Positions 1-6,203 of a stretch of 6,203 bases of DNA are shown piece by piece. The notes beneath the pieces are model-generated. The model made no database searches. It was not told the origin of the DNA and saw only the letters and a list, made by a program, of their open reading frames with translations. A program made the translations under genes and the position numbers. The DNA lies in the NCBI GenBank assembly GCA_903957405.1, contig CAJBPC010000415.1, positions 1 to 6,203 on the forward strand, given 5' to 3'. Source of the DNA: an uncultured bacterium (GTDB lineage: Bacteria > Bacteroidota > Bacteroidia > Chitinophagales > Chitinophagaceae). Each line of letters begins with the position of its first letter. The first letter of the stretch is position 1.

Positions 1-1
1 G

Positions 2-361
2 GAAGCCACTTCGCATATTCGTTTCAAGGAAGCCGTCGTGGCTGCCTCCGAGGGCGGTACACAGCTCTCGCTGAAAAAGCACGTGCCGGTCAGGCTGCTG
101 AAGAATGCTTTTTTTGATCAAGTCAGCAAGGCGGAGGCAAGCGGTGCGGACAGGGAGGAGCTTGCCCGCCTGCTGGGCAAGGGAAGGGCGAAAAGAGGTA
201 TGTTCGAAGGCGATCTGGAGGAAGGGGAATTGGAGATCGGGCAGGTGAGTGCGATGATCCGGGAAATACAACCTGCGGAGGTGATCTTGAGGGAGGTTTG
301 GTCTGATTTTTTGTCGGCACTCCGGGATCCGTTGGGGACGGATCGATCCCGGATGGTATGA
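2..361 (+). CDS. NAD(P)H-dependent flavin oxidoreductase, FabK / nitronate monooxygenase family (C-terminal part, 5' end outside window)
   Basis: Only the last 119 codons are visible. The frame is open from base 2 and ends in TGA at 359-361; the GTG at 38 is internal, because family-like residues (SHIRFKEAVV) precede it. The fragment carries the typical C-terminal end of FMN-dependent TIM-barrel enzymes of the FabK/2-nitropropane dioxygenase group: PVRLLKNAFF, then GRAKRGMFEGDLEEGELEIGQ, then a helix around IQPAEVILREVWSDF. Family members oxidise nitronates or reduce enoyl-ACP using FMN and NAD(P)H, and the two activities cannot be told apart from this end. The FMN-binding and catalytic regions lie upstream of the window. 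The last 15 or so residues (LSALRDPLGTDRSRMV) look like a lineage-specific tail. The gene faces a small minus-strand ORF across a shared terminator. The family is fairly sure, the substrate unknown. Confidence 0.85.
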   Translation, partial: EATSHIRFKEAVVAASEGGTQLSLKKHVPVRLLKNAFFDQVSKAEASGADREELARLLGKGRAKRGMFEGDLEEGELEIGQVSAMIREIQPAEVILREVWSDFLSALRDPLGTDRSRMV

Positions 362-364
362 TGC

Positions 365-400
365 AAAAAAATATCCCACAGGGACTGCGGGATATTTTTT
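365..400. terminator. Bidirectional intrinsic terminator between convergent genes
   Basis: Bases 366-377 pair with 389-400 in a perfect 12-bp stem: an A/T run followed by ATATCCC against GGGATAT followed by a T run. Two further inner pairs can form after one A/C mismatch, leaving a 5-nt loop. Each arm ends in an A or T tract, so transcripts from either strand end in a hairpin plus a U run. It begins 3 nt after the oxidoreductase stop codon. It lies 22 nt past the stop of the minus-strand ORF at 423-647, which is indirect support that something is transcribed from the minus strand there. Confidence 0.85.
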
Positions 401-422
401 CTGGGTTGATGCGATCATGGTC

Positions 423-647
423 TTAGCAGGACTCTTTCATTTGGACTTGTTCATAGGCATGCATGGCAGACTGGACTTCTGCATCAATCTGCCATATGTT
501 CAATTTTGACAAAATCAGCTCCTCCATCTTTTTTTCCGGGCATATGCCGGCATCGAGATGGGATGTTCTTGAATTTTTTCCGGAATCCTGCGACAACTTG
601 TCGGAGAACAGGCGGAAAGAGAAATTGGGTTCTTGCATTTTCATCAT
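423..647 (-). CDS. Hypothetical small protein, 74 aa
   Basis: I do not recognise this ORF. It starts at an ATG at 647 (in-frame ATGs also at 644 and 638) and ends in TAA at 423-425. The product is hydrophilic with no signal peptide or membrane segment. Residues 39-70 (KKMEELILSK onward) look helix-prone, and there are two cysteines, at 36 and 74. Codon choice is unremarkable for the window (GAT GCC GGC, CTG, CGC, CTC). Support for it being real is positional: it lies between the fumC terminator upstream and a bidirectional terminator 22 nt downstream, so it would be a self-contained monocistronic unit. Against it, I see no TAnnTTTG box or ribosome site upstream, and two other frames are open across the same stretch (484-729 minus, 463-669 plus). 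Apart from the two terminators, nothing else is evident in the gap between the oxidoreductase and fumC. Confidence 0.45.
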   Translation of the reverse strand: MMKMQEPNFSFRLFSDKLSQDSGKNSRTSHLDAGICPEKKMEELILSKLNIWQIDAEVQSAMHAYEQVQMKESC

Positions 648-708
648 TTTGGTACGGATACGTCATTAACGAGGGAAAATCAGCCTTTATTATAGCTCCT
701 GTTCCGGC

Positions 709-739
709 AAAAAGAAATGACAGACCCAACAGCCTGTCA
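709..739 (-). terminator. Intrinsic terminator of the fumC transcript
   Basis: Read on the minus strand, TGACAGGC pairs with GTCTGTCA (8 bp with one G-U pair) around a 6-nt loop TGTTGG. The hairpin spans 718-739 and is followed at once by TTTCTTTTT (717-709). It lies 29 nt past the fumC stop codon, as expected for the end of the minus-strand gene cluster. Confidence 0.8.
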
Positions 740-768
740 CTCAGTTTTTAAGTGTCAAAAATAAATTT

Positions 769-2166
<1,398 letters not shown>

Positions 2167-2201
2167 GTGTGGAGGATGTATTTGATCTTGATGATAAGGG
2201 G

Positions 2202-2981
2202 TTATTTGCCGGGAAAAGAGGGCTTGCGTTTTTCAAGGAATGCGGATACGCCCTCTTTCATGTCTTCTGTGCCGAAGCATTCGCCGAAGAGGCGGATCTC
2301 CTCTGCATATCCGTCCTTGCTTTTATCATCGACGGCGTTGACTGCTGCGATGACCTTTCCTACGGCCACCGGAGATTTGGAGAGGATGGTGCCGATGATC
2401 CGGCGGCATGCGTCCAGTAGGTCTCCAGGTGAGGTGACGTGGTTGACCAGGCCGATCGCTTTGGCTTCCTGTGCATCGACCATGTTACCCGACATCATGA
2501 GTTCCATGGCCCGGCCCTTCCCGACGAGCAAGGTGAGCCGTTGGGTGCCACCATAGCCGGGGATAAGTCCCAGGTTGACTTCCGGCTGTCCGAATCGGGC
2601 GTTATCGGAGGCCAGTCTGAAATGGCAGCTCATGGCCAGTTCGCAGCCGCCCCCCAGGGCGAAGCCGTTCACGGCGGCCACGACCGGTTTCGGGCACTGC
2701 TCGATGCGCAGGAAGATGTCTTGGCCTTTCTTTGCCAATTCGATACCCCGCTCTGAACCGACTGACAGGAACTCGGAAATGTCAGCACCCGCCACGAAGG
2801 CCTTTTCTCCAGCACCCGTCAGCAGTACTGCCCTGATGGCGGGATCGGCATACACGATGTCAAAGATGTGGTCGAGCTCTTCCAGCACCTGCCCGTTCAG
2901 TGCATTGAGTTTATCCGGCCGGTTGACGGTGACTGTCAGGATGCCTTCGCTGATGCCAATGAGGAGGGTTTTATGGTTCAT
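2202..2981 (-). CDS. Enoyl-CoA hydratase / crotonase family protein
   Basis: This 259-aa crotonase-fold protein probably adds water to a trans-2-enoyl-CoA, giving the 3-hydroxyacyl-CoA in fatty-acid or branched-chain amino-acid breakdown. The oxyanion-hole segments are AFVAGADI (61-68) and GFALGGGCELA (106-116). Both acid/base glutamates of true hydratases are present: Glu114 in GGGCELA and Glu134 in FGQPEVNLGLIPGYGGTQRL, equivalent to rat Glu144 and Glu164. This argues against isomerase or hydrolase members of the fold that lack one of them. Length is normal, with no targeting signal. The start at 2981 lies 33 nt after the cobalamin-binding gene, behind an A-rich leader (GAAAAAACAAAG) typical of Bacteroidota translation starts. 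Family and hydratase chemistry are fairly sure; chain-length preference cannot be read from sequence. Its place between a mutase subunit and fumarase suggests acyl-CoA catabolism feeding the TCA cycle. Confidence 0.93.
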   Translation of the reverse strand: MNHKTLLIGISEGILTVTVNRPDKLNALNGQVLEELDHIFDIVYADPAIRAVLLTGAGEKAFVAGADISEFLSVGSERGIELAKKGQDIFLRIEQCPKPVVAAVNGFALGGGCELAMSCHFRLASDNARFGQPEVNLGLIPGYGGTQRLTLLVGKGRAMELMMSGNMVDAQEAKAIGLVNHVTSPGDLLDACRRIIGTILSKSPVAVGKVIAAVNAVDDKSKDGYAEEIRLFGECFGTEDMKEGVSAFLEKRKPSFPGK

Positions 2982-3014
2982 ATGCGCTTTGTTTTTTCAA
3001 TGTTCGGGTGAGCA

Positions 3015-3422
3015 TTAGAAATTTCGGTTCTTGAGCACCCATTGTTTGATGTAATCCGTGATTGCCGAGGTTGGGGTACCCGGATCGAACAGTTCGCCGA
3101 CACCCATTTCCTTCAGGTTGTTCATCTCATCCCGGGGAATGATGCCCCCTCCGGTGAGCAATACATCATCCATTTTTTTTTCTTTCATCAGGCGTATCAC
3201 TTTAGGGAATACCGTCATGTGGGCACCCGAGAGGATGCTGATGCCGATCGCGTCGACATCCTCCTGCAGGGCGGCATTGACGACCATCTCCGGTGTTTGT
3301 CGCAGGCCTGAATAGATGACTTCCATGCCTGCATCCCGCAGTGCGGTGGCGATGACTTTCGCACCCCGGTCGTGGCCATCCAGACCCACTTTTGCGATGA
3401 GTACGCGGATCGGTCTGTCCAT
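3015..3422 (-). CDS. Stand-alone cobalamin (B12)-binding subunit of an acyl-CoA mutase
   Basis: This 135-aa protein is a single B12-binding Rossmann-like domain, matching the C-terminal domain of methylmalonyl-CoA mutase and the separate small subunits of isobutyryl-CoA and 2-hydroxyisobutyryl-CoA mutases. The base-off/His-on signature is complete: Asp15-x-His17-x-x-Gly20 in GLDGHDRG (His17 is the lower cobalt ligand), Ser62-x-Leu64 in GISILSGAH, and GGG at 91-93 before IIPRDE. I chose the ATG at 3422. The frame stays open to 3536, but those 38 residues overlap the 3' end of gltX and look unlike the family, whereas MDRPIRVLIAK begins exactly at the domain and follows an A-rich leader. The large catalytic subunit, needed for activity, is not in the window. 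Methylmalonyl-, isobutyryl- or another acyl-CoA mutase is possible; KVGLDGHDRG resembles the separate-subunit types. Confidence 0.92.
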   Translation of the reverse strand: MDRPIRVLIAKVGLDGHDRGAKVIATALRDAGMEVIYSGLRQTPEMVVNAALQEDVDAIGISILSGAHMTVFPKVIRLMKEKKMDDVLLTGGGIIPRDEMNNLKEMGVGELFDPGTPTSAITDYIKQWVLKNRNF

Positions 3423-3439
3423 TGTTTTTTTTTTATGTG

Positions 3440-3471
3440 TAAAAGTAAATATTACCGGTGTCTGATGCAGA
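3440..3471 (-). promoter_or_regulatory. Possible weak promoter for the cobalamin-binding / hydratase / fumC cluster
   Basis: In the 58-nt gap after gltX the minus strand reads TCTG, 20 nt, then TACTTTTA. This is one mismatch each from the Bacteroidota elements TTTG (-33) and TAnnTTTG (-7), with normal spacing. The -7 box ends 17 nt before the ATG at 3422, and a run of nine A's lies between. Read-through from gltX is equally possible, because no terminator is present. A small imperfect hairpin (3463-3483) sits on the gltX stop codon but lacks a T tract. Confidence 0.25.
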
Positions 3472-3480
3472 TGACCTGCG

Positions 3481-5028
3481 TCATACGGGGGCTTGCATGT
3501 CGGTGAATTCCGTTGCCGCTTTATTGATCCGGGCACGTGTGTCCGTTTGTCCGATGATGGCGGCGATCTCGAAAACGGGCGGGCCGAATTTACCGCCCAC
3601 CAGCATGATGCGCAACGGGAGCTGCAGCTCCCCGGGCTTGATGCTGAAATCGGCGGCAGTATCCTTGAAGGATTGTTCGATGGCTTCCGTCGTCCAGGTT
3701 TCCATTTTTTCGAGTTCGGTGTTCCATGTGTCGAAGAAACGTTTTTTGTCTGAGTTCCATTTCGGCAGTACGGCTGCTGTGTCGTAGGCTGCCGGTGCCT
3801 TGAAATAAAATGAACCCTGGGTGATGAAGTCGGTCAGCAGGGTGCATCGTTCCTTGATGGATGGGATGATGCTTTCGAGCAATGCTTCCGGGGCCTCGAT
3901 ATCGTGTTCACTGAAGATTTGTTTCAGGTCCGGCAGCAATCGCTTCGTGGTGGATCTCTTGATCCATTCGTGGTTGAACCATTTTGCTTTTTCGAAGTCG
4001 AATCTGGCACCACCCTTGTGCACGCGTTCTATTGCGAATGCTTCTGTCATTTCCTCAATGGTCATGATTTCCTGTTCTGTGCCATCGTTCCAACCGAGCA
4101 TAGCCAGCATGTTGACGAAAGCTTCCGGCAGGAATCCCAGTTCCTTGAATCCTTTTGCGGTCTCTTCGGTTTTGGGATCGGTCCAGTTCATGGTGAAGAC
4201 GGGGAATCCCAGTCGGTCTCCGTCGCGTTTGCTGAGTTTTCCGTGTCCGTCGGGTTTCAGGATCAGCGGCAGATGTGCCCATTGCGGCATGTGGTCGGCC
4301 CATCCCAGGTATTTCCAGAGGAGTAGGTGGACGGGTGCTGAGGGCAGCCATTCCTCCCCTCTGAAAGCATGCGTGATCTGCATGAGGTGATCATCCACGA
4401 CTACGGCAAGGTGGTAGGTCGGCATGCCATCGGCCTTCAGCAGCACTTTGTCATCGACGGTGGAGGTATGGAACTGCACCTGTCCGCGCACCATATCCTC
4501 GAACGCCACGGTCTCATCCACGGGCATCAAGATGCGGATCACGTAGGGCGTGCCGGCATCCAGGAGCGCTTTCAAGTCTTCATCGGGCAGGCTCAGGGAG
4601 TTGCGCATTTTAGTACGCATCGAAGCGTCGTATTGCGGAGCGGGATTCGCTGGGGTTTTGTATTTTTCCCGCATCCATTCCAGCTCTTCGGTTGTGTCGA
4701 ATGCGTAGTAGGCGTAACCGTCATCGACCAGTTGCTGTGCATATCTGCGATAGATCTCTTTCCTTTCGCTCTGGCGGTATGGTCCGAAAGCACCGCCCTT
4801 CACCGGGCTCTCATCGGGCATGAGGCCGCACCATTGGAGGCAATCCATTATATACTGCTCTGCTCCCGGCACGAACCGCGACTGGTCGGTATCCTCGATC
4901 CGGAGTATGAATTCTCCGCCGTGTTTTTTTGCGAACAGATAGTTGTACAGCACTGTCCGTACGCCACCCAGGTGGAGACCTCCTGTGGGGCTTGGCGCAA
5001 AACGGACCCTTACTTTTGGGGTAATCAT
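3481..5028 (-). CDS. gltX: Glutamyl-tRNA synthetase (GluRS)
   Basis: This 515-aa class I aminoacyl-tRNA synthetase charges tRNA-Glu with glutamate using ATP in the cytoplasm. The N-terminal Rossmann catalytic domain has the HIGH-type motif in PSPTGGLHLGGVRT (12-25), the RIEDTDQSR segment (43-51), YRQSER (84-89) and the KMSKS-type motif KLSKRDG (264-270). The helical anticodon-binding part follows from about residue 330. The E. coli zinc site in the connecting region is absent: the segment YYAFDTTEELEW (107-118) and its surroundings lack cysteines, a common state outside proteobacteria. The C-terminal motif GPPVFEIAAIIG is typical of the family. Length is slightly above E. coli (471 aa). The ATG at 5028 lies 4 nt after a consensus -7 box, so the mRNA probably has little or no leader. 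It lies upstream of the acyl-CoA cluster on the same strand and is divergent from the deacetylase. Confidence 0.97.
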   Translation of the reverse strand: MITPKVRVRFAPSPTGGLHLGGVRTVLYNYLFAKKHGGEFILRIEDTDQSRFVPGAEQYIMDCLQWCGLMPDESPVKGGAFGPYRQSERKEIYRRYAQQLVDDGYAYYAFDTTEELEWMREKYKTPANPAPQYDASMRTKMRNSLSLPDEDLKALLDAGTPYVIRILMPVDETVAFEDMVRGQVQFHTSTVDDKVLLKADGMPTYHLAVVVDDHLMQITHAFRGEEWLPSAPVHLLLWKYLGWADHMPQWAHLPLILKPDGHGKLSKRDGDRLGFPVFTMNWTDPKTEETAKGFKELGFLPEAFVNMLAMLGWNDGTEQEIMTIEEMTEAFAIERVHKGGARFDFEKAKWFNHEWIKRSTTKRLLPDLKQIFSEHDIEAPEALLESIIPSIKERCTLLTDFITQGSFYFKAPAAYDTAAVLPKWNSDKKRFFDTWNTELEKMETWTTEAIEQSFKDTAADFSIKPGELQLPLRIMLVGGKFGPPVFEIAAIIGQTDTRARINKAATEFTDMQAPV

Positions 5029-5032
5029 GATG

Positions 5033-5040
5033 CAAAGATA
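5033..5040 (-). promoter_or_regulatory. Promoter -7 box of gltX (TATCTTTG)
   Basis: The minus strand reads TATCTTTG, an exact match to the Bacteroidota housekeeping sigma -7 consensus TAnnTTTG, and the gltX ATG follows only 4 nt later. Transcription in this phylum starts a few bases past this box, so the transcript would begin at or next to the start codon. No clear TTTG -33 element is visible at the expected distance. Confidence 0.6.
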
Positions 5041-5096
5041 AATCGGGTAACGTGTATTGTGAATTGGAAACTATCCAGGTATAAATGCGGTCAGCG

Positions 5097-5296
5097 GGTT
5101 CGCGAAACCTGGCACATGCCGGGCCTTCGGGTCTTTGTTTGGTGCCTCGGATCGGTGTCCTTCGCGCAGTATTTTGGTCATGCGACACGCAGAAGGATCA
5201 TTTTGAGAGAGGTCGTCGTGAAGGTAAAAGACCTGCACATGACATGCGTGTCGGTCTGCCCGGTGCTTCGTGGATGCAGGCGACTGATGCAAAATG
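5097..5296. repeat. Palindrome-rich intergenic segment, candidate interspersed repeat
   Basis: This is the core of the 356-nt divergent spacer between gltX and the deacetylase. Several hairpins can be drawn: GGTT/AACC at 5097-5109; CCTGGC/GCCGGG at 5108-5123 (one G-T pair, loop ACAT); AGGTC/GACCT at 5210-5234; and GACA-TGCG-TGTC at 5241-5252. Longer-range inverted repeats are CGACACGCA (5183-5191) with TGCGTGTCG (5245-5253), and CATTTTG (5199-5205) with CAAAATG (5290-5296). The stretch reading TCATTTTGAGAGAGG resembles repeated intergenic elements I associate with Bacteroidota genomes, but no second copy lies in the window, so repetition is inferred. The frames open here on both strands match no protein family I know. 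The rest of the spacer holds only the two promoter boxes. Confidence 0.35.
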
Positions 5297-5373
5297 TTTT
5301 TGGCAGTGCGGGCTTGTTCATTCACCGTCCACTATTTGGATCCTTTCGAAGCACGCTGCATGGATGGCTTTTT

Positions 5374-5381
5374 TATCTTTG
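5374..5381 (+). promoter_or_regulatory. Promoter -7 box of the deacetylase gene (TATCTTTG)
   Basis: This second exact TAnnTTTG box, identical to that of gltX, lies 3 nt before the ATG at 5385. It decides the start: the upstream in-frame ATGs (5364 and earlier, back to 5085) would place the promoter inside the coding region. As with gltX, the mRNA would be leaderless or nearly so. No convincing -33 TTTG is seen at 19-21 nt upstream. Confidence 0.6.
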
Positions 5382-5384
5382 CCT

Positions 5385-6005
5385 ATGCTATATACCGTCA
5401 GTTCGCCATGGTGGATCCGGCGTTTGTTTCCTGCCTGCATCTGGGAGATGCCGCAGGACATACCGGCCGTCTACCTCACTTTCGATGACGGGCCCCACCC
5501 GGTGGCGACCCCTTTCGTGCTGGACACACTTGGAGCCTACGGCATGAAGGCCACATTTTTTTGCATCGGGCAGAATGTCTTGGCCTATCCGGATCTGTAT
5601 CAAAGAATACTTGATGAGGGGCATTCCGTGGGCAACCACACACACCGTCATCTCAGCGGATGGAATACCCCCGATGCGGACTATCTCGAAGACATCCGTA
5701 CGGCCGGCAGGCTTATATCATCGGATCTTTTCCGTCCTCCCTATGGAAGGATCACTTTCTCTCAATTGCGGAAGTTGGGGTCGGGATCCGCACCCATGCG
5801 TACCGTCATGTGGTCGGTGCTGAGTGGTGATTTCGATGCACGGATCAGTCCGGAAAAATGCCTGCGGAATGTGATGGACCATATGAAAGCCGGTTCAATC
5901 GTCACCTTTCATGAGAGCGAAAAAAGTATGCCTAGGATGATAAAAGTACTATGCTATGTGCTCGATGAGATGAAGCGCCAGGGGTGGGAAGGGAAGAAAA
6001 TGTAA
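5385..6005 (+). CDS. Polysaccharide deacetylase family protein (NodB homology domain)
   Basis: With the start at 5385 this is a 206-aa carbohydrate esterase family 4-type enzyme, expected to remove N-acetyl groups from an amino-sugar polymer or precursor using a bound divalent metal. All five NodB motifs are visible: YLTFDDGPHP (30-39, Asp34 as catalytic base and Asp35 as metal ligand), NHTHRH (84-89, metal ligands His85 and His89), RPPYG (117-121), MWSVLSGDFD (142-151) and TFHES (174-178, with His176; the common form is HDS). The frame stays open 100 codons upstream, but that part does not resemble the family and crosses the promoter box, while MLYTVSSPWWIRRLFPACIW looks like a normal short N-terminus. 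There is no signal peptide or membrane anchor, so it is probably cytoplasmic and the substrate is unclear. Peptidoglycan, chitin-like or lipid-linked sugars are all possible. It is monocistronic. Confidence 0.92.
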   Translation: MLYTVSSPWWIRRLFPACIWEMPQDIPAVYLTFDDGPHPVATPFVLDTLGAYGMKATFFCIGQNVLAYPDLYQRILDEGHSVGNHTHRHLSGWNTPDADYLEDIRTAGRLISSDLFRPPYGRITFSQLRKLGSGSAPMRTVMWSVLSGDFDARISPEKCLRNVMDHMKAGSIVTFHESEKSMPRMIKVLCYVLDEMKRQGWEGKKM

Positions 6006-6031
6006 ACTTGGCGAGGTTTTTGATATGGGGG

Positions 6032-6064
6032 AAAAAAATTGGGCCTGGGTGGAAACCCTGGCCC
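6032..6064 (-). terminator. Strong intrinsic terminator, best oriented for the minus strand
   Basis: GGGCC (6041-6045) pairs with GGCCC (6060-6064), and after a T/T mismatch GGGT (6047-6050) pairs with ACCC (6055-6058), leaving the tetraloop GGAA. Read on the minus strand, the hairpin is followed by AATTTTTTT (6040-6032). On the plus strand only GTGTTTAAT follows, so it would serve the deacetylase (stop at 6005) weakly. The strong T tract points to a minus-strand transcript. Confidence 0.75.
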
Positions 6065-6093
6065 GTGTTTAATCCGTACCCTATGAAAACTAG
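6032..6093 (-). ncRNA. Candidate small RNA, about 60 nt
   Basis: A promoter-like sequence (6097-6127) and a strong intrinsic terminator (6032-6064) on the same strand enclose a stretch too short for a protein gene. Transcription would start near 6094-6090. The predicted RNA has a 5' hairpin, CCUA/UAGG around the 7-nt loop GUUUUCA (6080-6094), extendable to 6 bp with a G-U pair if it begins at 6096. A single-stranded linker (UACGGAUUAAACAC) and the GC-rich terminator hairpin follow. A minus-strand frame is open across it (5932-6141), but it runs into the deacetylase gene and looks spurious. I cannot assign it to a known RNA family. It could instead be the 3' end of a transcript starting beyond the window. 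The exact 5' end and the function are unknown. Confidence 0.35.
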
Positions 6094-6096
6094 GAT

Positions 6097-6127
6097 GTAA
6101 GATAGAGGAAAATTCCAATCTGACAAA
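6097..6127 (-). promoter_or_regulatory. Candidate promoter of the small RNA (TTTG-19 nt-TATCTTAC)
   Basis: The minus strand reads TTTG (6127-6124), then 19 nt, then TATCTTAC (6104-6097). The -33 element is exact, the spacing is typical for Bacteroidota, and the -7 box keeps TAnnTT but differs in its last two bases. No coding sequence is evident from here to the window's right edge (6128-6203), which is AT-rich and ends in a T run at about 6192-6199. Confidence 0.4.
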
Positions 6128-6203
6128 CTTTGCTTCATCAATCTGTAATTATTTTTATGGCGCCTTCACATTCATAAGACGAGAGGGGTGATTTTTTTTC
6201 AGA

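Noticed and set aside
681..713. TATAATAAAG on the minus strand as a promoter for the 74-aa ORF
   Set aside because: It does not fit TAnnTTTG, and the nearest TTTG upstream is only 13 nt away, well short of the usual spacing.
484..729. Alternative 81-codon minus-strand frame overlapping the small ORF
   Set aside because: Its start lies inside the fumC terminator hairpin, and its composition looks less protein-like than the 74-aa frame.
3423..3480. Possible cobalamin riboswitch ahead of the B12-binding gene
   Set aside because: The 58-nt gap is far too short for a cobalamin riboswitch and no B12-box-like sequence is seen.
3423..3536. A 38-codon upstream extension of the cobalamin-binding protein
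   Set aside because: It overlaps the 3' end of gltX and lacks domain similarity; the ATG at 3422 begins exactly where the conserved domain starts.
5085..5384. A 100-codon N-terminal extension of the deacetylase
   Set aside because: The extra residues do not resemble the family, include no signal peptide, and contain the TATCTTTG promoter box directly before the ATG at 5385.
4369..5547. A 392-codon plus-strand open frame
   Set aside because: It is antisense to the well-supported gltX gene, runs through the intergenic spacer into the deacetylase in another frame, and matches no family.
5932..6141. 69-codon minus-strand frame across the deacetylase 3' end
   Set aside because: It is antisense to the catalytic domain's end and reads through the terminator hairpin; it is better explained by a short noncoding transcript.

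Overview
The window looks like ordinary chromosomal DNA from a member of the Bacteroidota, probably a Chitinophagaceae-like lineage. That placement rests on two exact copies of the Bacteroidota -7 promoter box TAnnTTTG (both TATCTTTG), A-rich leaders in place of Shine-Dalgarno sites, and the style of the GluRS, the cobalamin-binding protein and the short NodB-type deacetylase. It is inferred from features, not from a database match. GC content looks close to 50%.

Layout, left to right. (1) Positions 2-361, + strand: the C-terminal end of a FabK/nitronate monooxygenase-type flavin oxidoreductase. (2) A bidirectional terminator at 365-400. (3) A small unrecognised minus-strand ORF (423-647, 74 aa) convergent with it. 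(4) A minus-strand cluster read from right to left: gltX (3481-5028), a stand-alone cobalamin-binding acyl-CoA mutase subunit (3015-3422), a crotonase-family enoyl-CoA hydratase (2202-2981) and class II fumarase fumC (769-2166). It ends in an intrinsic terminator at 709-739. (5) A 356-bp divergent intergenic region (5029-5384) with outward-facing TATCTTTG boxes at both ends and a palindrome-rich, probably repetitive core. (6) Positions 5385-6005, + strand: a 206-aa polysaccharide deacetylase. (7) A right-hand intergenic tail with a strong minus-facing terminator (6032-6064) and an upstream promoter-like sequence (6097-6127). Together these outline a candidate small RNA of about 60 nt.

How the genes fit together. 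The three genes 3' of gltX are spaced 33 and 35 nt apart and look co-transcribed. A B12-dependent acyl-CoA mutase subunit, an enoyl-CoA hydratase and fumarase fit a route in which acyl-CoAs from branched-chain amino acids, odd-chain acids or propionate enter the TCA cycle at succinyl-CoA and continue through fumarate to malate. The catalytic mutase subunit is not in the window. gltX ends 58 nt upstream with no terminator, so read-through into the cluster is possible.

No CRISPR array, tRNA, rRNA, insertion sequence, phage or defence gene was found. The signals most worth checking are the candidate small RNA at 6032-6093, the apparently leaderless promoters of gltX and the deacetylase, the repeat-like divergent spacer, and the orphan small ORF.
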